A stretch of 64,000 bases of DNA from Jannaschia rubra (GCF_001403735.1 NZ_CXPG01000016.1:62001-126000), one strand, 5' to 3'. Positions 46,013 to 57,085 are shown, counted from the first letter of the stretch. Translations and numbers: made by a program. The notes: generated by a model from the sequence alone, not told the origin.

Positions 46013-47002
46013 TCAGCCGCTGCAGATCTCGCGCAGCGCCTGCCACGAAGTGTCGTCCAGCGCCGGCGGCATGTCGGATGGCAGCGTTTCGCCCGGTGGC
46101 AGGCCTACCGCCTCGGCCCAAGGCGTCCAGGCCAGGCGGGCGGCGTCGAAGCCGGAGCGGAGCGTGTCGTCGGGCAGACGCGAGTGGCCGTTCGCCAGCA
46201 GCTTGTCGACATGGCGGTCGATGGTCGAGCCCGGCACGTCCCCGCGCGCCATCAACGATGCGATCCGAAAGAATCCCGCTTCGTCGAGGAATCGCGCCAA
46301 GGGCGGCTCGGCGCGGGCCGCCAGCGCAGCCGACAGGATGTGTCCGGCGGCGACGTTGGGGTCGTCCTGCTCCACCAGCACGGCGTCCGAAACGACGATC
46401 AGGCCGCCGGGGAGCGCAAGCGCCGGTTGCGGCAGGTCGCGCAGGATGACGAGGTCCGCGGGCGTCGCGGGCAGCAGGCGAGTCTTGAGCCGCGCCAGCG
46501 CCTCCGATCCGGTCAGCGTGCCGCAAGGCGGCCCCGTCAGCGCGGTCATGCGACCGAGCATCCGGGCCCCGATCTCGGCGCGCTGCGACGCGGGGATGAT
46601 CGCCTCGGCTTGGCGGCGCAACGCGCCCGGCAACCACATGACCAGCAACCCGACTGCGAAGCCCAGCACCAGCCCCGTCAGCAGGCGGCGCAGCGATCCG
46701 GGGCGGCGGCGCCCTTTCTCGACCGCCGCGACCAGACGGTCCAGCGCGGCGACCATCTCGGGCTCGTCGATCTCCAGCTCCTCGTCGGCGCCGGCATTCG
46801 GGGCGTAGCGCGCGGGCATGACCCGCGGGTTCAGGCGCACCAGTGCGGGCAGGGACCAATGGCTCAGCGCCGTGCCCTCCCGGTCCTGCACGACCAGCTC
46901 AGCTTCTCCGATCGAGACATAGACGTTGCGCCGCGCGGCCGCCCCGTCCGCGCGCCAGAGACCCGACGTCTCGAACCGTTCGATACCGTCGAGCGCCGTC
47001 AC
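46013..47002 (-). CDS. Membrane-anchored protein with degenerate M48-peptidase-like domain
   Basis: Protein of 329 residues. Residues 1-60 form a beta-rich domain (NVYVSIGEAELVVQDREG), 105-125 form one membrane helix (LTGLVLGFAVGLLVMWLPGAL), and 180-300 resemble the M48 peptidase core: LPQPALALPGGLIVVSDAVL precedes what should be HExxH, but the sequence there is GHILSA (220-225). It is probably not an active protease. GTG start overlaps the acyl-CoA synthetase TGA by four bases (GTGA). The family call is by pattern and is tentative. Confidence 0.7.
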   Translation of the reverse strand: MTALDGIERFETSGLWRADGAAARRNVYVSIGEAELVVQDREGTALSHWSLPALVRLNPRVMPARYAPNAGADEELEIDEPEMVAALDRLVAAVEKGRRRPGSLRRLLTGLVLGFAVGLLVMWLPGALRRQAEAIIPASQRAEIGARMLGRMTALTGPPCGTLTGSEALARLKTRLLPATPADLVILRDLPQPALALPGGLIVVSDAVLVEQDDPNVAAGHILSAALAARAEPPLARFLDEAGFFRIASLMARGDVPGSTIDRHVDKLLANGHSRLPDDTLRSGFDAARLAWTPWAEAVGLPPGETLPSDMPPALDDTSWQALREICSG

Positions 47003-48627
47003 GCCTTGGCGGCCTCGCGTGCCCTGTCGCGCAACGTGAATTTCTGGATCTTGCCCGTGGAGGTCTTGGGCAGCGGGCCGAAGACCACCGCCTTGGGCGT
47101 CTTGAACCCGGCAAGACGCGCGCGGGCGAAGGCGATGATCTCCTCCTCCGTCGCCGTCGCGCCGTCGCGCAATTCGACGAAGGCGCAGGGCACTTCGCCC
47201 CAGCGGTCGTCAGGCCGGGCGACGACTGCGCAGAGCGAAACGGCATCGTGGTGCATCAGCACGTTTTCGACTTCCACCGAACTCACGTTCTCACCGCCCG
47301 AAATGATGATGTCCTTCGCCCGGTCGCGGATCTGGACGTAGCCGTCGGCATGGCGCACGCCCAGATCGCCGGTGCGGAACCAGCCGCCGGCGAAGGCTTC
47401 GGCCGTCGCCTCGGGGTTCCGGTAATAGCCCTTCATCACCGCATTGCCGCGCATCACGATCTCGCCCTGCGTCTCGCCGTCGGCCGGAACCGGAACGTCG
47501 CCTTCGTCGAAGACGTCGATCCCCTCCATCATCGGATAGCCGACCCCCTGCCGGGACTTCAACGTGGCCCTTTCGTCGCCGGGCAGCGTGTCCCAGTCGC
47601 CCGGCTGCCAGACGTTCTCGACCACATGGCCGAAGGTCTCGGTCAGGCCGTAGACGTGGCTGACGTTGAAGCCCATCGCCTCCATCCGCGCCAGCGTGGC
47701 CGAGGAGGGTGGGGCGCCGGCGGTATAGACCTCGACGTGCTGGTCGAAGGGCCGCGGGGCGGTCGCGTTGACCAGCATGTTGAGAACGATGGGCGCGCCG
47801 CCGAAATGGGTCACGCCCTCATCCGCCAACGCATCGAAGATGGCGGCGGCGGTCACGTCGCGCAGGCAGACGATGGTGCCGCCGACCAGAGGCGTCATCC
47901 AAGCATGGCACCACCCGTTGCAATGAAACAGCGGCACCACCGACAGAACGCGAGGATAGAGCGTCATGCGCCAGCTGATGACCGTGCCCATCGTCACCAG
48001 ATAGGCGCCCCGGTGATGACAGACGACGCCCTTGGGCCGCCCTGTCGTGCCGGAGGTATAGTTGAGCGCGAGGCTCTCCCATTCGTCCTGCGGCATGTGC
48101 CAGGCGAAGGTGGGGTCGGCCTCGGCCATCAGGTCTTCGTAGACCGGGTGCCGCCCGGTGGGCGGATGACCCGCGTCCGGATCGCCCACCTCGACGATCA
48201 GCGGCGGGTCCTCCATCGCGGCGCAGGCTTCCTCGGCCAGCGGCAGGAATTGCGTGTCGGCCAGAAGCACCTTCGCGCCTCCGTGGCCCAGGATATAGGA
48301 AACGGTGTCCGCATCGAGCCTGATGTTGATGGTGTTGAGGACCGCGCCGCAGGCGGGCACGCCGAACCCCGCCTCGACCTGCGCCGACACGTTGGGCAGG
48401 ATGGTCGACACCACCTCGCCCGGGCGGATGCCCAAGCGATGCAACATGGAGGCGTGCCGCGTCACCCGTTCGCGGTATTCGGCATAGGTCCAGCGGCGGG
48501 GGCCATCGACCAGAGCCTCCCGCCTGGGCCAGATCAGCGCCGCCCGGTTCAGATGCGACAGAGGCGTCAGCGCCACGTGGTTCGCGGCGCAACGGTCCAG
48601 TCCGGTTTCGTCCGACAGCCAGCCCAT
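46999..48627 (-). CDS. AMP-binding acyl-CoA synthetase (fatty or short acyl acid-CoA ligase)
   Basis: Adenylate-forming ligase of 542 residues activating a carboxylic acid to its CoA ester. It has the P-loop-like YTSGTTGRPKG (190-200), YGLTETFG, GWFRTGDLG and the catalytic lysine of PKTSTGKIQKF near the C-terminus. Length and layout match medium/short acyl ligases such as 3-methylthiopropionyl-CoA ligase (DmdB) of roseobacters, which is one possibility among several. Start 48627 (MGWLSDETGLDRC) has AAGGGATGG upstream. Confidence 0.9.
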   Translation of the reverse strand: MGWLSDETGLDRCAANHVALTPLSHLNRAALIWPRREALVDGPRRWTYAEYRERVTRHASMLHRLGIRPGEVVSTILPNVSAQVEAGFGVPACGAVLNTINIRLDADTVSYILGHGGAKVLLADTQFLPLAEEACAAMEDPPLIVEVGDPDAGHPPTGRHPVYEDLMAEADPTFAWHMPQDEWESLALNYTSGTTGRPKGVVCHHRGAYLVTMGTVISWRMTLYPRVLSVVPLFHCNGWCHAWMTPLVGGTIVCLRDVTAAAIFDALADEGVTHFGGAPIVLNMLVNATAPRPFDQHVEVYTAGAPPSSATLARMEAMGFNVSHVYGLTETFGHVVENVWQPGDWDTLPGDERATLKSRQGVGYPMMEGIDVFDEGDVPVPADGETQGEIVMRGNAVMKGYYRNPEATAEAFAGGWFRTGDLGVRHADGYVQIRDRAKDIIISGGENVSSVEVENVLMHHDAVSLCAVVARPDDRWGEVPCAFVELRDGATATEEEIIAFARARLAGFKTPKAVVFGPLPKTSTGKIQKFTLRDRAREAAKA

Positions 48628-48713
48628 GTTTCCATCCCTTTCGTCCGGAGCGTTGCCTGCGCCCTGTTTCGCACGCAATAGTGGCGTGACCGACGGGGGG
48701 AGGACAAGGGCAC

Positions 48714-49616
48714 ATGCGGAACAGACCCCTTGCGGCGACGATGTCGGTGCTTGGCGGCGTGGCCGTGCTGGGCTTCATCGACCAGTTCGTCCGACTGATC
48801 GCCGTGGAAAGCAGCCTCTGGACGTTCCATGCACTCCGCACAGCGATGATCTTCGCCCTTGCCGCGGGCTGGCTGATCCTGTCGGGCGGGCGATTGCGCG
48901 TCTTGAACTGGCGCGGGGTCATCGGCCGGTCGCTCGTGATGTCCACGGGCATGCTGGTCTACTTCGGCGCCCTCGGGTTCCTGCCGGTGGCGCAGGCGGC
49001 GTCGGGCCTGTTCTCCGCCCCGATCTGGGTGATGGTCCTGTCGTTCGGCCTGTTCGGCCTGCGGATCGGTCCTGTTCGCGTCGCCGCCGCGCTGGTCGGT
49101 TTCGCCGGCGTGATCCTGGTGCTGTCGCCCGACCCGGCGAACCTGTCGGTCCTGTCACTGGTGCCGGTCCTGTCAGGGGTGTTCTATGCCGTGGCCGTGA
49201 TCGCCACGCGGGAATGGTGCGCGGGGGAGCAGGCGCTGACGCTGGCGCTCGGCAACTTCGCCTGCCTCGGGCTTTGGGGTCTGGGTGGGCTCGCGGTGAT
49301 TTCGGCGACGGGCGCTGCTGGGTCGGACTTTCTGGACCGGGGATGGGTCACGCCGGATGCGGGTGTCCTCTGGTGGACCTTCGTTCAGGCCATCGGAAGC
49401 CTCGGGGCGGTCGTCCTCCTGACGCGGGGCTACCAGCTTGCCGAAGCGTCCAAGGTGGCGGTGCTGGAATATTCGATGTTCGGATTCTCGGCGATCTTTG
49501 GCTTTCTCCTCTGGCGGGATGTCCTGTCGCTCTCGGGCCTTCTGGGTCTCGCGCTCATCGCGGGGGCAGGCGCCTTGATCGCGTTGCGCGGCCGCGACGC
49601 GGCCCAACCCGCATGA
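48714..49616 (+). CDS. DMT-family (EamA) transporter
   Basis: Inner-membrane protein of 300 residues with about ten hydrophobic segments in two EamA repeats; GLFSAPIWVMVLSFGLFGLRI in the first and AVLEYSMFGFSAIFGFLLWRD in the second are at equivalent positions. Exports metabolites in known relatives; the substrate is unknown. Divergent from the acyl-CoA synthetase gene. Confidence 0.9.
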   Translation: MRNRPLAATMSVLGGVAVLGFIDQFVRLIAVESSLWTFHALRTAMIFALAAGWLILSGGRLRVLNWRGVIGRSLVMSTGMLVYFGALGFLPVAQAASGLFSAPIWVMVLSFGLFGLRIGPVRVAAALVGFAGVILVLSPDPANLSVLSLVPVLSGVFYAVAVIATREWCAGEQALTLALGNFACLGLWGLGGLAVISATGAAGSDFLDRGWVTPDAGVLWWTFVQAIGSLGAVVLLTRGYQLAEASKVAVLEYSMFGFSAIFGFLLWRDVLSLSGLLGLALIAGAGALIALRGRDAAQPA

Positions 49617-49758
49617 CGCGGACGCGCGCCTGGCCGGCATCGGCGGACCGGCGCCGATTATCTGCGCCCGTCTGTCGCCGTCTGCCGCGATCGGGCCATG
49701 CATGGCACCTGAGGCGAATGTCCGGCGCACGCCTGGACGGAACGGAAGACACAATCGC

Positions 49759-50334
49759 ATGACCGACAACCCCATTTTCAGCCGTCCGGGGTTCGCGGCG
49801 GGCGCGGGCGCGTCCGATCCGCCGCCCATGTTCCTGCCCGGCACCCTGCTCGCGACGCCGGACGGGCCGCGCGCGGTCGAGACGCTGGCGGAAGGCGACA
49901 TCCTGACGACGCTTTCGGGCCCGCAGGCGGTGACGGCTGTCGGCGTAGAGGTCGTGCCCCGCGCCGACTGGGCGTTCCGGCGCGAGATCTGGCCGGTTCG
50001 CGTGCCGGTGGGGTCGCTCGGCAACCCGCGCCCGATGCGGCTCGCGCCGGGGCAGCGGGTCGTCCTGTCGGGGTCGACGGTGGAACGGGTCTGCGGCGTG
50101 GCCCAGGTGCGCGTCGCCCTGCGCGATCTGGTCGGCATCCGCGGCCTGATAACGGAGCGTCCGCTGGCAGACCTGCGCCGGCACGGCCTGTCGCTGGGCA
50201 CCCCCGCCGTCATCGAGGCGGAGGGCATCCTCTGCGCCACGGGCGATGACCGTGCGGAGGATGTCGCGCTCGACATCATCCGCACCGCCTTTGCCGAGAT
50301 GCATGCGGCGGGCGAGCCGCCGCTGCGCCTCTGA
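49759..50334 (+). CDS. Hint-domain protein without the usual N-terminal cysteine
   Basis: Protein of 191 residues resembling the free-standing Hint (hedgehog/intein) proteins common in roseobacters. The fold signature is PGTLLATPDGPRAVETLAEGDILTTLSG (from 27) followed by MRLAPGQRVVLSGS, equivalent to the usual PxH-x-hVL block. Where active relatives have Cys-Phe before the PGT, this has M24-F25, and the later histidine is also missing (APGQRVVL). Self-splicing or autoprocessing chemistry is therefore unlikely. No N- or C-terminal partner domain is fused. Confidence 0.75.
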   Translation: MTDNPIFSRPGFAAGAGASDPPPMFLPGTLLATPDGPRAVETLAEGDILTTLSGPQAVTAVGVEVVPRADWAFRREIWPVRVPVGSLGNPRPMRLAPGQRVVLSGSTVERVCGVAQVRVALRDLVGIRGLITERPLADLRRHGLSLGTPAVIEAEGILCATGDDRAEDVALDIIRTAFAEMHAAGEPPLRL

Positions 50335-50340
50335 TCCGCC

Positions 50341-52530
50341 TCAGGCGGCCTTGACCGCCCGTTCGCCGTAGAAGGTCGCCCCGTCGCTGGCCATCCGGCG
50401 CAGAAGATCGGGCGTGGCGAACCGGGGGCCGTGGGTGGCCGCCAGCGCGTCGCAGGTCTCGGTCGCCCAATCGGCACCCACGATGTCGAGCCAGCTGAAG
50501 GGACCGCCCGACCAAGGCGCGAAGCCCCAGCCCAGGATCGCGCCGACGTCGCCTTCGCGGATGTCCTCCAGCACACCGTCCTCCAGCGCGCGCACGGCCT
50601 CCAACACCTGCGCGAACATCAGGCGGTTCTGAACATCATGGAGGTCGGGCTGATCCTCGGCCAGCGGATAGCGGGTGCCCAGTTCGGCCCACAGACCCTG
50701 CCGCTTGCCCTTGTCGTCGTAGTCGTAGAAGCCCGCATTCGACTTGCGCCCCAGACGCCCGGCATCGGCGAAGGCGAACAGCACCTCGTCCACCGCGCCG
50801 TCGGGATAGGCGTCGCCCATGGCGGCGCGCGTGGCCTTGGCGATCTTCACGCCGAGGTCGATCGACGTCTCGTCCACCAGCTGCATCGGCCCCAGCGGGA
50901 AACCCAGCATCTTGGCCGCGTTCTCGACCAGGGCGGGCGAGACACCCTCGGCCACCATGCGGATGCCCTCGTTGATGTAGGGAATGATGCAGCGGTTGGC
51001 ATAGAAGAACCGCGCGTCGTTCACCACGATGGGCGTCTTGCGGATCTGACGCACGAAATCGAGCGCCTTTGCCACCGCACGTTCGCCTGTCTCCTTCCCC
51101 TTGATGATCTCAACCAGCAGCATCTTGTCGACGGGGCTGAAAAAGTGGATGCCGATGAACTGCTCCGGGCGGACGCTGGCCTTCGCCAGCTCGGTGATCG
51201 GCAGGGTGGAGGTGTTGGTGGCGAAGATGCAGTCGTCGCCGACGATGGCCTCGACGGCCTTGGTCATCTCGGCCTTGACGCCCATGTCCTCGAACACGGC
51301 CTCGACGATCAGGTCGCAGCCCTTCAGCGCGTCGAGATCGGTCGTCGCGGCGATGCGGCCCAGAACCTCGTCCTTCTTCTCGGGCGTCACCTTCTTGCGG
51401 CTGACGCCCTTGTCCAGGATGCCCTCCGCATGGGACTTGCCCTTGTCGGCCGCCGCCCGGTCGCGGTCGATCAGCACGACTTCGATACCCGCATTCGCCG
51501 CGACATAGGCGATGCCCGCGCCCATCATGCCGGCCCCCAGGACGCCCAGCTTGGCGACCTTCTGATCCGGCACGTCGGGACGGTTCGCGCCTTTTTCCAG
51601 CGCCTCCTTGCTGATGAACAGCGACCGGATCATCGCCTCCGACGAGGGATTCATCAGCACATGCGTGAACCACCGCGCCTCGATCTTGAGCGCGGTGTCG
51701 AAGGGAACCAGCGCCCCCTCATAGACCGCCGACAGAAGCGCCTTGGCCGCGGGGAACGCGCCTTGCGTCTTGCCGTTGACCATGGCGCTGGCGCCCACGA
51801 AGGTCATGAAACCCGCAGGGTGATAGGGGGCCCCGCCGGGCATCTTGTAACCCTTCTGGTCCCAAGGCTTGACGATATCGGCGTCCTTGGCGGCCAGAAC
51901 CCACGCGCGCGCATCCGCCACCGGGTCGTCCGACACCTCGTCGATCAGGCCGGCGGCCTTGGCCTTCTTCGGGTCCGACAGCTTGCCTTCCAGCAGGAAC
52001 GGCGAGGCCCCCATGGCGCCCAGCTTGCGCGCGAGCCGCGTAGTGCCGCCCATCCCGGGGAAGATGCCGACCATGATCTCGGGCAAGCCGATCTTGGCCT
52101 TGGGGTTGTCGGCCGCGAAGATGCGGTGGCAGGCGAGCGGTATCTCGAAACCGATGCCGAGCGCCGTGCCCGGCAGGACGCAGGCGACGGGCTTGCCGCC
52201 CTTCAGGGTCTTCGGGTCCATCCCCGCCCGCTCGATCTTGCGCAGGATCGCGTGGGACCGCATCAGCCCTTCGAACAGGCCCGCCGCCGGGTCGTCGCCG
52301 GCGCTGGCCTTCATCTTGGCGATCACGTTCAGGTCCATCCCGCCTGCGAAGCTGTCCTTGCCCGAGGTGATGACGATGCCCTTGACCGCCTCGTCCTCCA
52401 GCGCGTCGGTCACGCAGGCGTCCAGATCGTCCCAGCCTTCGAGGCTGAGCACGTTCATCGACTTGCCCTTCACGTCCCAGGTGATCGTGGCGATGCCCTC
52501 GGCATCCTTGGTCAGGGTGAAATCACTCAT
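50341..52530 (-). CDS. fadJ: Multifunctional enoyl-CoA hydratase / 3-hydroxyacyl-CoA dehydrogenase
   Basis: Beta-oxidation enzyme of 729 residues: an N-terminal crotonase domain (ITSGKDSFAGGMDL, KIGLPEIMVGIFPGMGG) followed by an NAD-binding dehydrogenase domain (LGVLGAGMMGAG, NTSTLPITELA, IGIHFFSPVDKM) and C-terminal dehydrogenase helices. It hydrates enoyl-CoA and oxidises the 3-hydroxyacyl-CoA. Start 52530 (MSDFTLTKD) has GAGGA upstream. Last gene of the six-gene operon, 11 bases after the thiolase gene. Confidence 0.94.
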   Translation of the reverse strand: MSDFTLTKDAEGIATITWDVKGKSMNVLSLEGWDDLDACVTDALEDEAVKGIVITSGKDSFAGGMDLNVIAKMKASAGDDPAAGLFEGLMRSHAILRKIERAGMDPKTLKGGKPVACVLPGTALGIGFEIPLACHRIFAADNPKAKIGLPEIMVGIFPGMGGTTRLARKLGAMGASPFLLEGKLSDPKKAKAAGLIDEVSDDPVADARAWVLAAKDADIVKPWDQKGYKMPGGAPYHPAGFMTFVGASAMVNGKTQGAFPAAKALLSAVYEGALVPFDTALKIEARWFTHVLMNPSSEAMIRSLFISKEALEKGANRPDVPDQKVAKLGVLGAGMMGAGIAYVAANAGIEVVLIDRDRAAADKGKSHAEGILDKGVSRKKVTPEKKDEVLGRIAATTDLDALKGCDLIVEAVFEDMGVKAEMTKAVEAIVGDDCIFATNTSTLPITELAKASVRPEQFIGIHFFSPVDKMLLVEIIKGKETGERAVAKALDFVRQIRKTPIVVNDARFFYANRCIIPYINEGIRMVAEGVSPALVENAAKMLGFPLGPMQLVDETSIDLGVKIAKATRAAMGDAYPDGAVDEVLFAFADAGRLGRKSNAGFYDYDDKGKRQGLWAELGTRYPLAEDQPDLHDVQNRLMFAQVLEAVRALEDGVLEDIREGDVGAILGWGFAPWSGGPFSWLDIVGADWATETCDALAATHGPRFATPDLLRRMASDGATFYGERAVKAA

Positions 52531-52541
52531 GTCAGGGGTCC

Positions 52542-53753
<1,212 letters not shown>

Positions 53754-53781
53754 GGCGATCTCCTTGCGTGGCGGGACCGGG

Positions 53782-54414
53782 TCAGGCCCGGTCGGCCGGG
53801 TTTCCCGGCATCAGGTCGTATGGGTGCTTCCAGCCGGGCAGGGCGGCGATGCGGTCCAGCCAGGCGTCGATATGGGGCCAGTCGGCGCGGTCGAAGCCGA
53901 AGGGTTCGGGGTAGTAGAGGTATCCGCAGCAGGACAGGTCGGCATTGGTCACGCCGTCGCCCACGATCCACTCGCGTCCCTCCAAATGCCGGTTCAGCAC
54001 GTCATAGGCGGCGCGCAGGCGGCCCTGCATGAAGGCGATGACCTCGGCCGGGCGCTTGTCGGGCGGCAGGAAGTTCATCAGGAAGCGCGTATTGCCCGCT
54101 TGGGACGACAGCTTGTGGTTGTCCCACAGAACCCAGCGCAGAACCTCGAATCTGTCGTTTCCCTCGCCGCCGAACCGACCGGTCCGCTCGGTGATCCAGG
54201 CCTGGATCGCCCCGGACTGCGACAGGCGCATGTCGCCGTCGATCATCACCGGCGCCTCGCCCATCGGGTTCTCGGACCGCCATTCGGGCGTGCGCGCGGC
54301 GCCGCCGAAGAAATCGACGAAAACCGGCTCCCATTCGAGGCCCGACAATTCCAATGCCAGCGCAGCCTTGTAGCTGTTCCCGCTTTCACCGAAGCAATGC
54401 AGTCTGATCGTCAT
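53782..54414 (-). CDS. Glutathione S-transferase family protein
   Basis: Protein of 210 residues with an N-terminal thioredoxin-like domain (IRLHCFGESGNSYKAALALEL; S13/Y14 region likely at the thiol site) including NPMGEAPVMIDGD and QSGAI, and a helical C-terminal domain with GVTNADLSCCGYLYY. In roseobacters a GST is commonly placed in this beta-oxidation operon. Its substrate is unknown. Start 54414 has GGGGGAGG six bases upstream. Confidence 0.9.
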   Translation of the reverse strand: MTIRLHCFGESGNSYKAALALELSGLEWEPVFVDFFGGAARTPEWRSENPMGEAPVMIDGDMRLSQSGAIQAWITERTGRFGGEGNDRFEVLRWVLWDNHKLSSQAGNTRFLMNFLPPDKRPAEVIAFMQGRLRAAYDVLNRHLEGREWIVGDGVTNADLSCCGYLYYPEPFGFDRADWPHIDAWLDRIAALPGWKHPYDLMPGNPADRA

Positions 54415-54431
54415 GTCGAGCCTCCCCCGTT

Positions 54432-54653
54432 TCAACCGCCCTTCGTCTCGCGCCGCGCCAGCATCTCCCGGTGAAGGCGCAGGCGGTGGTTCAGGTTGTC
54501 CTCATGCGTCACGCTCTCGAAGTTCTCGAACAGGAACGACAATGCCTCGCTCTCGTCCAGCCCCGCGTCCGTCGCGAACTTGCGAAGACGGCGAAAGGCC
54601 GCCTCGCTCATCTGCGCGGGAAACCTGCGCGTCAGGCGTTGGGGTCGTGGCAT
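54432..54653 (-). CDS. Small hypothetical protein of the beta-oxidation operon
   Basis: Protein of 73 residues, basic at both ends and acidic in the middle: MPRPQRLTRRFPAQMSEAAF, then a helical stretch ALSFLFENFESVTHEDNLNH. No cysteine or membrane helix. It lies 22 bases after the acyl-CoA dehydrogenase stop and 17 bases before the GST start, so it is a regular operon member. It could be a DNA-binding or adaptor protein; I do not recognise a family. Confidence 0.72.
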   Translation of the reverse strand: MPRPQRLTRRFPAQMSEAAFRRLRKFATDAGLDESEALSFLFENFESVTHEDNLNHRLRLHREMLARRETKGG

Positions 54654-54675
54654 GGAGCATCCCTTTCGCGTTCCC

Positions 54676-56454
54676 TCAGAAGGCCGTCGACTCCAGCGCC
54701 ATGATGGTGTCGGGTCCGGTCTCGATCCGGGCCAGGTGCATCGCCGTCGCCGGAAGCTGGCGCGCCATGTAGTAGCGCCCCGTGGCGATCTTGGCTTCGA
54801 GGAAGTCGCGGTCGGCGCCATCCTCGGCCAGCTTCTCGCCCGCGGCCTTGGCCATGCGCGCCCACATCAGGCCCAGGCAGACATGGCCGAACAGGTGCAT
54901 GAAGTCATAGCTGCCCGAAAGCGCCGCGTTCGGGTTCTTCATGCCGTGCTGCATGAAATACATCGACGCCGCCTGCAGGTCCTTCGACGCGGCCTTGAGG
55001 GGGTCGAGGAACCCGGCCTCCAGCACCTCGTTCCCGGCGTTGTCCTTGATGAAGGACTTGACCATCTCGAAGAAGGCCATGACGTGCTTGCCGCCGTCCT
55101 GCGCCAGCTTGCGACCCACGAGGTCCAGCGCCTGGATCCCGTTCGCACCCTCATAGATCTGGGCGATGCGGGCGTCGCGGACGAACTGCGACATGCCCCA
55201 TTCCTCAATGTAGCCGTGCCCACCATAGACCTGCTGCGCGTTGACCGCGAACTCGAATCCCTTGTCGGTCAGGAACCCCTTGATGACCGGGGTCAGCAGG
55301 GAAATCAGGCCGTCCGCATCCTTGTCCTCGTTGCGGTGCGCCCGGTCGATCATCATGGCGCCCCAGAAGACGAAGGCCCGCGCGCCTTCGACGAAGGACT
55401 TCTGGTCCATCAGGTTGCGACGGATGTCGGGGTGCACGATCAGCGGATCAGCCGGACCGTCGGGGTTCTTCGCGCCCGTCACGTCGCGCCCCTGAAGCCG
55501 GTCGATCGCATAGGCCAGCGCGTTCTGATACGCGATCTCGGCCTGCGCGTAGCCCTGAAGACCCACGCCCAGCCGCGCCTCGTTCATCATGGTGAACATG
55601 GCCCGCATGCCCTTGTGCGCCTCGCCCAGCAGGTAGCCGGTGGCTCCGTCGTAGTTCATCACGCAGGTGGCGTTGCCGTGGATGCCCATCTTCTCCTCGA
55701 TCTTGCCGACCGAGACGCCGTTGCGTGCGCCGATGTTGCCATCGTCGTCCACGATCATCTTGGGCACGATGAACAGCGACACGCCCTTGATCCCCTCCGG
55801 CGCGCCGGTGATCTTGGCCAGCACCAGATGGACGATGTTCTCGGCCATGTCATGATCGCCGGCCGAGATGAAGATCTTCTGTCCGGTGATGCGATAGGTC
55901 CCGTCGTCCTGCGGCTCGGCCTTCGTCCGCATCATGCCGAGGTCGGTCCCCGCATGGGGCTCCGTCAGGTTCATGGTGCCGGTCCATTCGCAGGTGACCA
56001 TCTTCGGCAGCCACTTCTGCTTCTGTGCGTTGGTTCCATGCACATGGATCGCGGAATAGGCGCCGTGGGTCAGGCCCTGATACATGTTGAAGGCCATGTT
56101 GGCGGCCGACAGGATTTCGCCCACGCCGGTCTGCATCAGATAGGGCAGGCCCTGGCCGCCGTATTCGGGGTCGCAATCCAGCGCCGTCCAGCCACCGTCG
56201 CGCACCTGGTCGAAGGCTGCGCGGAACCCTTCCGGCGTCCTCACCACGCCGTTCTCCAGCGTGCAGCCCTGCCGGTCGCCCACCTCGTTCAGGGGGTGCA
56301 GGACATCCTGCGCCAGCTTGCCCGCCTCCTCCAGCACTGCGCCGGTGAAGTCGCGGTCCATCTCGTCATAGCCGGGAATGTCCTGGGTGCTGGCCTGCAG
56401 GAGGTCGTGCAGGACGAACTGCATATCCTTCGTGGGCGCGGTGTAACTGGGCAT
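54676..56454 (-). CDS. Acyl-CoA dehydrogenase, long DmdC-like form
   Basis: FAD-dependent acyl-CoA dehydrogenase of 592 residues, starting [19 protein letters not shown] as in the 3-methylthiopropionyl-CoA dehydrogenase (DmdC)/ACAD long class. Motifs include [15 protein letters not shown] and [29 protein letters not shown]. DmdC is involved in dimethylsulfoniopropionate breakdown, but several paralogues serve ordinary fatty acids; presence with fadAJ favours fatty acids here. GGAGG precedes the ATG. First enzyme gene after merR. Confidence 0.92.
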   Translation of the reverse strand: MPSYTAPTKDMQFVLHDLLQASTQDIPGYDEMDRDFTGAVLEEAGKLAQDVLHPLNEVGDRQGCTLENGVVRTPEGFRAAFDQVRDGGWTALDCDPEYGGQGLPYLMQTGVGEILSAANMAFNMYQGLTHGAYSAIHVHGTNAQKQKWLPKMVTCEWTGTMNLTEPHAGTDLGMMRTKAEPQDDGTYRITGQKIFISAGDHDMAENIVHLVLAKITGAPEGIKGVSLFIVPKMIVDDDGNIGARNGVSVGKIEEKMGIHGNATCVMNYDGATGYLLGEAHKGMRAMFTMMNEARLGVGLQGYAQAEIAYQNALAYAIDRLQGRDVTGAKNPDGPADPLIVHPDIRRNLMDQKSFVEGARAFVFWGAMMIDRAHRNEDKDADGLISLLTPVIKGFLTDKGFEFAVNAQQVYGGHGYIEEWGMSQFVRDARIAQIYEGANGIQALDLVGRKLAQDGGKHVMAFFEMVKSFIKDNAGNEVLEAGFLDPLKAASKDLQAASMYFMQHGMKNPNAALSGSYDFMHLFGHVCLGLMWARMAKAAGEKLAEDGADRDFLEAKIATGRYYMARQLPATAMHLARIETGPDTIMALESTAF

Positions 56455-56505
56455 CGTCGTCGTTCCTCCTCGATAACGGCGGGGCCACGGGCCCGTCAGG
56501 CTGGA

Positions 56506-56901
56506 TCAGCAGGCCTTCCGCGGCCGGGCCTCTTGCATCATCTTCTCGCCCCACCGAAGCTGTTCCTCCAGCTCGGTGATGGCCTCGTTCAACTCGTCGC
56601 GCTGCGCGATCATCGCGGCCAGCCGCTCGCGCCCGATCTCATGGCTGCGGGCGACCTGCGTGTACTGGTTGTCGCCCAGGTCATAGAGATCGAGAAGCTG
56701 CCGGATATCCTCCAGCGAGAAGCCGAACCGCTTGCCCCGCAGGATCAGCTTCAGCCTCGCACGGTCCCGGCGCGTGAACCAGCGCTTCTGCCCCTCACGC
56801 TGGGGGGACAGCAATTCCTTGGCTTCGTAGAAACGCAAGGTGCGGGGCGTGACGTCGAAGACGTCGCACATCTCGCGAATTGTCATCAGGGTTTCAGGCA
56901 T
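56506..56901 (-). CDS. MerR-family transcriptional regulator (first copy)
   Basis: Regulator of 131 residues with an N-terminal winged helix (FDVTPRTLRFYEAKELLSP, about 14-32; RFGFSLEDIRQLLDLY) and a C-terminal coiled coil for dimerisation (about 85-125). No metal-binding cysteines are seen, except the C-terminal C131. It heads the beta-oxidation operon and most likely controls it, like the LiuR/FadR-type MerR proteins of other proteobacteria (inferred). Confidence 0.9.
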   Translation of the reverse strand: MPETLMTIREMCDVFDVTPRTLRFYEAKELLSPQREGQKRWFTRRDRARLKLILRGKRFGFSLEDIRQLLDLYDLGDNQYTQVARSHEIGRERLAAMIAQRDELNEAITELEEQLRWGEKMMQEARPRKAC

Positions 56902-56978
56902 CCCGTGGCTCCAGTTTCAGTGATGCTCATCGTTTCAAGCCCGAGATGCGGACGGCCCCCCATCGTTACAAGATGAAG

Positions 56979-57045
56979 TGACGTTCACGTAACGCAAACG
57001 TGGCGTCACGAGAATGGTTGACGTAACGAACAGTCGCGTCAACGG
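56979..57045. promoter_or_regulatory. Cluster of ACGT-centred motifs upstream of merR
   Basis: In the 184-base gap between the two merR genes are TGACGTTCACGTAACG (56979-56994), CGTGGCGTCACG (56999-57010) and TTGACGTAACG (57018-57028) with CGTCAA (57037-57042). These resemble the ACGT-containing palindromes recognised by LiuR-like MerR regulators of acid catabolism. They lie in the promoter of the beta-oxidation operon. Binding is inferred. Confidence 0.45.
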
Positions 57046-57085
57046 CGGGGGGTGCAACTTCCGAACCCCGGCGACCACGTAGGGC

